Of a stretch of DNA of 64,000 nt, positions 36,714 to 47,108 are shown one piece after another. Position numbers and translations under genes: made by a program. Positions within the stretch are counted from its first letter, which is position 1; every line of letters begins with the position of its first letter. A model generated the notes under the pieces. That model was not told the origin of the DNA. It saw only the letters and a program-made list of their open reading frames with translations, and searched no databases. Origin of the DNA: Paraspadella gotoi (Eukaryota; Chaetognatha); the NCBI GenBank assembly GCA_051294375.1, contig CM119269.1, forward strand, positions 15,325,918 to 15,389,917. Direction: 5' to 3'.

Positions 36714-39700
36714 TCACACAAGTTTGTCCAATTGGGCGAGGAGCGATCGAAAGTCGTCGGTAATTCGGCCCACGTCGCGAGTCTGATTCGGCGCCGCCTC
36801 CAAATCGACCAAGTAGCCGGGAATCAAATTCAAAGCCTGAGAGAAAAAAATACGAAAGAGGGAACATAATTAACACGTTTTTTCCCAAACTCGTAGAAAA
36901 AGATATATCAAGCTCTCTCTAAGAACTCGTTTAGTTTCAGGCCAAATATTTTATCGTCACTGGTCAATTTTTGTACTGGTTTCTAGAACTCAAAAATTAG
37001 GAAATAGTCATTCTTTAAATCGCCGGCCCGTCTGAAAGCCAATTTCTACGAGTTTTAAAAAGTATTATTGTATTAAATAACTGCCAGTAAAGTATTAAAG
37101 AATTTGTTTCAAAAACTCTTGTCGTTTTTTTTGGACGAGCTAGTTTACGGGCGTGAAGAGAAGAAATTATTTCACAACTCTCGTCTGCTTTAAAAGAAAC
37201 TACCATCCCTACCGAAGACAAAAATTGCCTCCTCTGCTCGGAACCCGGCGGTCCGGCTCGGCTGGGATCGTCGAGGAATGCAGACAACATGTGATAGATG
37301 GCGGTCAAGAGGTGTAGAGAAGATATGCCCGCGTCCTTTTCGCGGAGTAGACGGTGATAGATGGAGAATAGAGCGGACAGATGGACGCCTAGTTCCAGGA
37401 GAGTGGTGAAGACCCAGCGAGGGCTGGCGCCGAGACGGGAACTTAAACCTTCCAGATGGCGGACCAGGTAGGGCAGGGGAAAGTAACGTTCCAGTCCCAC
37501 GTATTCTTTGCCTGGAAAGGTGTGATCGAGAAATTGAGCGAGAGGGGCTAATGGAGGTGGGTGAAGGAAGACGGTGGGAATATAAAAAGTAAATATTGCG
37601 ACCTCACCCAAGGTTCTGAGTTTTGACTGAACGACGGAGATGATGTCATTGACGTCGCCGTTCTTCACCGTGCGGACCACGACCTCGAAGATCTCGACCC
37701 AGATGGACTCAACCTGGGATTTCGAAAACAAAGAATTTCACATCGTTTTCACATTGACACACACAACTGTGTTTGTCTCCCTCACTCCCTCCAACCAGCT
37801 TTGGATCGTGATGTCCGGCGCACTGGATGATGGCCAGCTTGCATTCGGCGAGACCGAAAGGGTCGGCGAAATCTCCGTAGAGGGTAGAGATGTCAATCAG
37901 GTCCGATCCAAGTTTCTCCATCGCCTCTTGAATCTCGGGAGTTGGGGTCATTTGCTGAATAAATTAACGTCAGCAATGAACGAGGACGTTAACGAGGAAT
38001 ATTGAATCAATGATATCTAAATATTCAAAAGAATTATAAAGTGATGAAACAAAATCAACGACAGGCCCTTCACTCTGCGGGCATCGGTTTCTTCAAATTT
38101 TTTTGTATCCTTACCTGCAAGGCTTCGAGTAACTTGAGCTGCAGCCTTGCAACTTCGATCTTTTCCTCCAATTCGCGAAGAAACTCGGCCTCCGCTGCGC
38201 CGGCCGCGCCCCCAGATCCGCCGGCGCTTTTCGCTGCCATCGCCGCCCGAGCCAGATATTCCATCCTATTGGAGAGATTAAGTTGGGCGCCGGATCTGAA
38301 AGAAGGAATTTGTTTATAAAAAATAAAACCCTTCATGTAATCTCAAGTATTTAATCATAATTTTCGTTTTAAAAAATAAAATGATGACATTGATAAATAG
38401 TTATTAAATATTTTAGGCATAATTTTATTTAATACCTAACGCTCAAGAAAACCAAAAACTCGCCTTTCTGCCAACTTTGCGAGAATTTGCGCGGCGGCGG
38501 GGAACTGGCGCGTCTTCTCGTAGTGCTTCCACAGGAGGTTCATAAAGGCGAGGTTGTTGGGGTCGAGGGTCATGCACCGCTTGAGCCAGGTCTCCAAAAA
38601 GGGCGATTGGATTTGTAGCAGACGATCCTGCAGTTTGCGGGCGACGAGCCACTCGAATATCTCGATGTGGAGAATCTCCTCTTCGGTTTTGAGAGAAAGA
38701 TCAAGAATGACTCGAATCGCGGACTCGGCCTCTTCCGCAGTGAAGGGGTTGGTCGGCTGCGGAGGCGACGGGGGACCGGGGGAGGCGGGCAGGGAGGGGG
38801 ACTTTGGAGAAAGGAAATCGTGAAGGGAGTAAAGCTGCAACTGGCGAAATCATTAAAAAATGGCAAATTTGTCTGCCGACGTTTACCTGTGGAAGTGCGT
38901 TGCAAGAAGCAAGTAAAGTGCTCAGATTTTCACTAACCACTGCGTAACATTTCTGAAAAAAAAAAAAGGACCAAAGCATTGTTGTTGCTATTTCCAGGAT
39001 AAATTCGAGGTTTATTCAAAAATCAAATATTTTTTTCCGATTAACCTTTCTCAAGGTGTAAGCGGGTTGATTTGCTTCTCCGTTGCGCAGAAAATGAGCG
39101 GCGAGGTTTTGCGGGTCGAGGCGCTCCGCGGCGGCGAGGCACAAGTCGACGATGCCCTCGAAAAACTTGACGCCGGCGAACTGCGCCGCGACCGAGGAAA
39201 GATCGAAGGATGGCGACCCCGAGATGGACTTAAAGAGGACGAGAGCCTCGCGCGTCGCCGCCTCTTTCTCTGCTTTGTTGCTCATTGATTTGGAGGCAAA
39301 GAGAAGTTCGTTGGCTTTGGAGCAGGTCGCGTCTTCAGAGCTGTTTTGGAAAAGTTGGGGGAGATTAGGAAGAATAAAAAGAATAAATTAGGCGGGGGTC
39401 GTGAGATTAAGGGAGACGGGTGTAAGTTTCAAACCGAAAATACGCCCACTGACTCTGGAGAAAACTGATTTTGTCAGCGAGAGAGCTTTTGATATGATAA
39501 TTTCATGAATCGCGATTCTTGGCGAATCTCATTTGCATATCGCGGTCTGTATTGGAAGCGAGAGTTTGTGATAAGACGTGGAAGAAACTAACCGAAGACT
39601 TGACTTTCAAAGAGAAATAAATATTAGGAATATTTTCGATCTACAGCATTGGACAAAGTATGAAAAACATTTCCTCTGGCAATATAAATCTGTATTAAAT

Positions 39701-42700
39701 ATGCTAGTTTTGTTTATTTTATTTTGTTTTGTTTGTTTTATTATTTATTTCTTTGACAACAATCCCATTACAATTGTTTGAGATCAGGAACGGATTGCAA
39801 TCATTTATACAATAAAGCCAAAGTATTTCGTTAATACCGATTTTCCTCAGATGCTATAGTTCTGTAATACTATTAATAGCATGTAGAAGCAACTTTACAA
39901 GTGCAAGACAGTAGATGGCATCAGTTGGTTTAAAAATTACTGCCGCGAAAAACCTTTGTTTTACAGGTCTTGACCGGTTATATGGCTCGTTGCAATTCAT
40001 AAAAATTTATAAAAAATTTATAAAAAATGTATAATTTTTTGTCTTTTTTTGTCTTATCTGTCTAAATGATTTTTCATAGGCTCTAATAATAATCATTTTT
40101 CTATACTCTCATAACAGTTTTGCATTAAATTAGATATAAGATAATTTAGCATAATATTTAGCATAGTAAAAAAAATCTAGCTATTTTTAGCTTAATTTAG
40201 GGCGCTATCTAGCATTTTTTTTTTCGGAAGAGGTCCTAAGTAATAAATTCATTTCTTTGAAATGCCCTTATTAAGGCTTGCCTGTAAAGCGAGGGACAGA
40301 GCGCCCTCAATTTTGCCGAGATTACGTCGGTTGAAGCGTTGTCGTCCAAGTAAACGGCGATGAGTTTTCCGATGAGGGAGGCGGAGGCTTCGCGACCCGA
40401 ATTCGTCGTGATCAGCGTCTTGAACGTCATTGATTTCAATTGGGTCAACGCGTCTTGGGGCAGATCTTGGTCAATTTACCATAATTGATAAAAAGAAATA
40501 TTTTATAATCAATTAATCATAAATAAAGATTATTAAAGTCCTACCAGCGCAGAGTACGTGCATCTGGTTCTCTGCAAGGAGCTGCCAAAGCGCTAAAGAT
40601 TCACAAGTCGATGTAACCAAAAGACGAAGGCCTTCCAGGGAGTTTTTCTCGGTCAAGGCGGCTTCGGCCAGAGCCCGCCGCTGGGAATTCAATAGGGCGC
40701 TGAAATATGGGGCGAGCATTTAATTAGGAGTCTACGTCGTTCTTAGAAATCGAGGAAGACTTTTTCAATGGAGATTTTCGTTAAAATCTGACTACCAAAT
40801 AATGTCAACGCCCCTGGGAAAAATTCAGGTAAAAAATAGATGTTAAAACACTCGATTCCGATCCTGTTGCATCTGAAGGGCTCGCATTTTTTTTCTCTTG
40901 ACAAATAACCATCATTTTGACATCAAACCATCAGATTCAAATGGACTGGTCCGCTCGGAAAAATATTTTCGACGCAATTTTTATATATAAAATAAAGGGA
41001 TTTCTCAACTTCAATACAATGTCAACGCATTTAACATATGTTGTGATTTTACAATAAACTTCAAATTCAGGAATCCAATAGCCATATGTCTGAAGGGCTC
41101 TCAAAATTTTTCTTTACATTTTATTTGGTTATTTTGATATGATACGATCATGGGAAAGTGAATTAGTCCATTTTGGTGAAATTTTTATTTAAATTCTAAG
41201 AGTTTTCAACCGGGAGTCAGATTCGGGAAAAATCTTCTATGGCGAAAATCTTCCAAAGAAGGGGTCAATTTTCCGAATGTTTTGGTTAATATTTTCTATA
41301 TTTATGGTAGGATTTTTTTGAAACTTAATATTAACAATATTGCCATCATTCTACCTTGGCCGGTATAAGAATATATTAAAAAAACCTCTGGCTTTGTTCG
41401 TCAGAGCTTAGTCCTAATTTAATGCGACCGCCTAAAATCTCCCATGTTCGCCAAAATCCCTACGATTGATTTTAATCCAATCGTTAAGGCGATTGTGTAC
41501 TCACTTGGAAGCAGAACTGCCAGCAAACAAGAACGTGGCGTCGCCGCTGGGACCGGAAGTTATATCATGACGCAACGTCGGTGACGCACCGGCCCCTAGA
41601 GAGGCGTTGGCGTCGAGAAATTCTCGAAGACCGTAAATGTGTTGAAGGAACCAAGCGAGATCTTCGCCCAGAAATGATGGCGACACGGAGACTTGATCCG
41701 TAACACCTGATTCGAAGAGAACAGCTTCTACAGCCTCTAGCTTCACGAAAACATCCGAGGAAAATTGATATTAGTTCCGACCTCTCACTTCCTTAACGAC
41801 CCGCGCGTTCCAAAAAGGAGCCACGAGTCTGGCGAGATAAAGGCAAAGACCCTTGTGTCGATTGGAGAACACGGGAGTGTAAGTTTGCAACGGCATTTGC
41901 GGCGGTTGATGATGCAGCGCGGATTGATGCTGCGGCTGTGCGGGCGTGGAGACCAGGTTGGGATTGAAAGAGAAGTCAGGATGAATTGATGTGGCACCGA
42001 TGGTTGCGGGGGCCAAATGGGAAGAAGACGCCACCGTCGTCTCTCCGCCGTAAATAAAAAATGCGTCGGCCGCTAACGCCGTCGCCTGGATTGAGGAAAA
42101 TAAGGGGGGGTTAAAATAAAACAAAGTAGGAAGTCAATAAAGTTGTACAGTACACTCTAATATAATTTTTATATTGGTTGTACCAATTTCATAAAATTAC
42201 AGCTCCTTGTATTTTGATGCTAGTGCGGAGTACATATAGTATTCCCCGATCTAATACTTAAGGGAGTGGTCTTTTCATACAATTGAAACATTCTTTGAAA
42301 TATTATACCATTCATTGATAGGGAAGCCAGGTTCACTGGGAATGAATAAACAAGTCTGTGAGAGAGGCTTGATTAAAAGCTTGCAGAAACCTGTTATGTT
42401 ATTATCTTGCAAGTGTGATGGAGGCCTTAAACCACCAAAGCCTGTCCAAAGTCAGGGACAAGATAGCTTATTTATTAAATGGATGGATAATTTTTATATT
42501 GGTTGTACCAGTTTCATAAAAAATTATGTAGGAGTCTACGTCGTTCTTAGAGATCGAGGAAGACTTTTTCAATGGAGATTTTCGTTCAAATCTGACTACG
42601 CTCCTGGTAAAAATTCTGGTAAAATATCGATGTAAAAACACTTGATTCCGATCCTGTTGCATCTGAAGGGCTCGCATTTTTTTTCTCTTATCAAATCATC

Positions 42701-45700
42701 AACATCTTGATATAAAACAAGCCAGAACAAATAGACTGCTTCTGGACGGAAAAATTTTTCATCTATGATTTTATATAAGAAATGAAATGGATTTTTTTCC
42801 TTGAAAACGATATAAACGTGACTGAGGTATGTTCCTGTTCAACAAATGAGGTCTAATTTTGGAATCCTTTGGCAAAATGTCTGAAGGGCTCTCAAAATTT
42901 TTCTTTACATTTTATTTGGTTATTTTGAAATAATACGATCATGGTAAAGTGAATTAGTCCATTTTGGTGAAATTTTTTATTTAAAGTAAAAGCAAAAGAG
43001 CTAACGATCGGAATTCTAAGAGTTTTCAACCGGAGTCAGAATCGGAAAAATCTTCTATGGCGAAAATCTTCCAAAGGGGTGGACTTTCCGAAGATTTTGG
43101 TTAATATTTTCTATAATTTATGGTCGGATTTTTTTGAAACTTAATATTAACAAAATTGCCATCATTCTACCCAGGCCGGTATAAGAATATATTAAAAAAA
43201 CCTCGGGCTTTGTTCGTCAGAGCTTGGTCCTAATGTATGTTAAATGGAGATTTTTAAAATAGGAATCTATACATGTAAGTCAAAAAGAAATCGGTCCACC
43301 CAATCAAGAGCTATAGCAACCGATAGACGAGCAGTTAAAAACAAAATAGGGGAAAAAAAAAACATTTTTAAAGATCTGCATAAAACCGAAGTCGCTTTTT
43401 AACTTTATTATTATTATTATTATTTCTTATAAAAAATTAGGAATGGGAAATGTGGATTTTTGAAAGTATGTGCTATGGTACCCTTAACAAAAGGTTAAAA
43501 CCACGTCAATACGGAATCTAACGTGACTTATTTGCGTAATGTTTTAGGGCGGCCTCTTTTTTTGGCTCAGGACTGTAATATGAAATTGGTACAAACGATA
43601 TTCATTCATTTAATAACTAAGTTATCTTGCCCCTGACCTTGGACCGACTATGTGCGTAATAATATTCACTCACCGGAGCGTCAACCGCGGCTCGTGAGCA
43701 AGCCAACATGAGCGCAGTGGCACAGGCTTGATCCGCTGAGTTCAATCGAAAAAAGCTGCAAAAGAAGGCGAGGGTAAAAATGCCGCGCATTTCAAACGAC
43801 ATCCCGGTATAAGACAAGTCACTAAGACTAGAAAGTCAATTAACCTTTCGACGACCCCGCTCTGTGCCGTCCCAGTTTTTAACAACAACTCGCGAAGTTG
43901 ATCCACGGGCCGAAGCTTCGTCATTAAATGTGTTCCTGGAAAAATCCACCGTTAAAACGAAAGGAGTCGAAATAAAAATAATCTATACCTCCACCAAACT
44001 GAAGAGTGGAGAAAGGCCCACCACACCTTGAGCATTGACTATGACGAAGCTTCTCGGCGATTCCATGTGCTGCGTGACGACGAGAGGAGGCGCTCCTTGA
44101 TTCGCGTGTTGCGGAGAGATGGGAGGAGGAAGAGGAGGAGGGCATGAGGGAATCTCATCCATGGCCCAGATACGCCCTTCCACGCCCAGCGTCGCCTGGG
44201 AAGAAAAGACAATTTGGACCTTTTTATACTTGACGGATTGTTCCTACACTGACATTGATTTAAAATGTCCCTTCTCATACCTGAGTCTCCATGAGTTGTC
44301 TCTGGAAGGCGAAGGCGTCTGACGAGAGAATCCAGAGAAGATCATTGTCGTCGGTCTGCGCTTGCGCCATCAGTGCCGTACCTCTTCGGGAATGAGCCGA
44401 GTGAATGTTGGACGGGCGTCTGTATGTTGAGGTTGAAAAAAAAAGGAAACGTGACGTGCCCTTAAATTTTGCCCAATTCACCAAAAATCAACGCCCAGCA
44501 AATTAAAATTTCAAAATCTCGATTACAACGAGAAAGGTGAAAACCGGACCAGCAAAAAGTGAATGAGAATTTTCTTGGCCGCTTTAGTTAATCGTTAATA
44601 TCCCTGATATCGCATATAATCTCGTCAATAACTTTAAACAAAGTAGTATTTACCTGGGCAGCAATAAATTTATCCTAAGAAGAGAGCACATAGTTAAGAC
44701 AGACGAAATGCGCTCAAAGATTCAAGAGTGTCTAACCTCGGAACGGCGGCGGTGGGAGCGAAGCCCGGAGGAAGACGCACGGCAACGAGGTAAAGACCAG
44801 AAGGCGGCGCCGACGGTGGCGTGCCAAAGGGCGACGTGGCGAAATACAGTCGCGCCCCCGACGACGTTAACGCGATCAAGTGAATGTTAGCGCTCTCTCT
44901 CTAGCAGATGACGAAAGCAGAATAAAATACAAATTGATTTATATTTATAGTCACAAATTTCAATACACTACTTGGTACTCACTGCAGTAACGGCCGCGAC
45001 GTGAACGATTTCCCTGAAGTTGGAGCGGTCCGTCCTCGCTCCGTTGGTGGCAGCGTGAGCGACGGCGGCCTCGGTGAGACGAGCGACACAAGCCAGAGAT
45101 CCGGCGCCGCCCCGGGCGTCATAGCAAGCGATAGTGCCCTTGGAGGACCGCGTGTACACGGCCGATCGAGAGTCGTCCGCGCAAATCTGTTTCGGAATCG
45201 GATGAGAACATCGTAACCGTAACAATTAATATGTATGAGATGGAGACCCGTCTGTTCGCCTCTAAACCGCGAACTTACCTGAGCAATGGAATCATCCTCG
45301 GAGGCGATAGACGCGATCCAAGCCGGAATCAAGAGACTCAGGTATCCGCGAGAGTGGTTTATCTTGCGGCATTTTCGTGTAAACCAACCGTCTTGAGCCT
45401 TTAAAATTAAGGAGAGCACTTTAACGGGGTAACTCAAAAATAAGTGTCATTGAAATAGAATTTCGTTGATTTGTAAAAGACCTGATAGTCTATTTCAGTC
45501 AGGTTGCTGTCTTTTCCACCGAGGAAAATGCGACCATTCTCCGTCCCGGCGACGCAAACGTACAAGGTGTTGTCCGTCGGAAGTGAAAAAAGCGGATCCG
45601 GTAGAAGGTGCATTTCTGATCAATTTTTATTGTCGCATATAAAATAATGAAAAAGAAACATTATAATAATAAAGAAACAATTACAGCCAACTAGGAAACT

Positions 45701-46404
45701 GCAACTCACATACCTGTAAAAGAGGGATCACTCTTGTCTCCGTTAAGACCGGCAAAGGCAACGCCAAGCAACAAAATATCAGTCGACGTCACCAAGACCA
45801 GAAGAAAACGGATATCCGGCTTAAAAATATCCGGTTTGGGTCTGGATGATCAAAATTCGACAAAACTAACTATTGCTATTCCAAACTCGTTTAAAAAACG
45901 CTGGGACATCTCACTTGACAAGACCCACGGCAAGGATTGTCTCATTGAGTTGGTCGTAGAAGGCGATGTCACTCCCATCTTCGTAGTTCCAGACGAAAAT
46001 GTCCGAGTCTATGGTCAGCCAGGCCCTGGAGATTTGAGTGAAGAGTCCCATAGAGCAATTGCACTGCATGCTGGCGAACTGTTCGAGAAGCTCAGGGGGC
46101 AACGGGACACGCTTAACGCTGGATATCTCCGAGAGCGCGCCATCGGCGACGGCTGGGTAGTCTTGGTCCTAGAAAGGAAATAGTGGAAGTAGTGTTATGT
46201 CCTGAGCCTGATATACATCGTTGCGATTTTAACCTGAAGGCCAGAGACGGCGATGGTTTGGTGACTGGTGGCACCGAGCAACGCCGACAAGTCGAGAAAG
46301 TTTTGATTAGCGGCCACGTGGGCGTCGACCAGATTTCCCGCTTTCTCCAAAGCCTCGCCCGCCGCAGTCGACGTAGCCGCCTGGCTGGAAGGCGAACTCT
46401 GCAT
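36714..46404 (-). CDS. NUP155: Nuclear pore complex protein Nup155, 23 exons
   Basis: NUP155 is a scaffold nucleoporin of the inner ring, binding Nup35/Nup93 and the pore membrane. Exons in transcript order: 46234-46404, 45915-46168, 45714-45841, 45482-45615, 45279-45398, 44983-45186, 44737-44900, 44281-44419, 44027-44195, 43845-43935, 43674-43755, 41789-42085, 41505-41740, 40545-40699, 40282-40465, 39046-39340, 38887-38952, 38464-38840, 38115-38295, 37796-37954, 37608-37713, 37213-37511 and 36714-36836. All phases close to 1,377 codons plus stop (human about 1,391). The N-terminal beta-propeller shows [12 protein letters not shown] and [27 protein letters not shown] and KLRPVDQL are further family landmarks. 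The C-terminal alpha-solenoid shows [19 protein letters not shown] and the GYLVDLE tail. The ATG at 46402-46404 precedes the expected leader ([20 protein letters not shown]). Introns after 40282 and 38464 use GC donors. The last donor of exon 37213-37511 could instead be at 37204. Exon ends are hand-placed, so allow 1-2 bases. Confidence 0.96.
40282..40465 (-). other. NUP155: NUP155 exon with GC 5' splice site
   Basis: The exon ends TACAG followed by GCAAGC. No GT lies nearby that keeps frame. Joining TAC-AG to C-TCT at 39340 gives [16 protein letters not shown], the same length as the vertebrate [16 protein letters not shown] segment. A GC-AG intron (minor U2-type variant, AG|GCAAG consensus) is therefore the best reading. 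Confidence 0.88.
40726..41420. repeat. Dispersed repeat family C, copy 1 (in a NUP155 intron)
   Basis: About 700 bp matching 42530-43236 in the same orientation, starting at ggagtctacgtcgttcttag and ending near ctttgttcgtcagagctt(a/g)g. Similarity by eye is around 85% with small indels. No coding capacity seen. Inserted in the intron between exons 41505-41740 and 40545-40699. Confidence 0.85.
42180..42480 (+). repeat. Dispersed repeat family B, copy in a NUP155 intron
   Basis: Inverted relative to the copy at 15160-15400. It lies directly before family C copy 2 and is flanked by the block atttttatattggttgtacca(a/g)tttcataaaa, which occurs at about 42163-42200 and again at 42489-42520. A related block is at 55886-55920, so B may be nested in another repeat. 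Confidence 0.65.
42530..43236. repeat. Dispersed repeat family C, copy 2 (in a NUP155 intron)
   Basis: Second copy of the element at 40726-41420, same orientation, in the intron between exons 43674-43755 and 41789-42085. It includes a short insertion (agtaaaagcaaaagagctaac) not present in copy 1. Confidence 0.85.
44654..44674 (-). other. NUP155: Probable 21-nt NUP155 microexon
   Basis: On the minus strand a strong acceptor (tgtgctctcttcttag) and donor (gtaaata) enclose 21 nt. Inserted between exons 44737-44900 and 44281-44419 it keeps the frame (both phase 2) and adds INLLLPR-like residues. It falls in the variable loop after [13 protein letters not shown]. Skipping it also leaves the frame intact, so it may be alternative. 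Confidence 0.6.
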
Positions 46405-47108
46405 CGTTCTCGCCCTCTTTTCTCTCTTAACAATGGATCATGTGAAGTTAGGGTCAACCGAAAAAAAAGCGTTTGTATTGAGGTAAACTAATCGCTGAAA
46501 CAAAACTGAGAAGAATACATTTTAGGCCAATCTTAGTGCGACGTTTAAATGATGGTAAATTTGATTTAAAGTGTCCATTTAGAAAGAGGCAAGGTAATTA
46601 TACTCCATAAATTTGCATTCGCAGGTAAAAACCTTTAACAAAATTTGTTACGTATTAAAGATAACACTTTTGAATTAATAAATCTTAATTATGCATCTCA
46701 ATGTTAAGAGGACACTGGTCACCATTTATCCGAAATATCTTTGAAAAAAAAACAAACTTTAATTTCGAATACCGTTGATAATTCCACGCCATTGCTCAAT
46801 TTATAGGAAATCTATCCTTTCAATAAAAAAATAAACGGCCTTAAAATTCGTTCCAAAGAAGAGGAGCAGCAAAGAATGCCAAGAATGGTCAAGACTGGGA
46901 TAGGTACTACGTATCATACATTTTTTACTTTTATACAAGATTTTAATGAACTTCTCAACAAATTTAATAAAAACCTACCACCCAAATCACACACTAAGAA
47001 TTAAAAAGTCAAAAATGAAAATGCATATTTAACAGAGAAAACCGAAAGAGTTGATTGGAAAACGATTTTTTTTTATCGAAATGCCGATCATAAGTGGCCA
47101 GAGATATA
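46405..47108. other. Intergenic spacer between NUP155 and SRRM1
   Basis: About 700 bp, AT-rich. It must hold the SRRM1 3' UTR and terminator signals as well as the NUP155 promoter and 5' UTR, since both genes are on the minus strand. A minus-strand ATTAAA (46942-46947) is a candidate SRRM1 poly(A) signal. No TATA-like element stands out. Confidence 0.6.
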
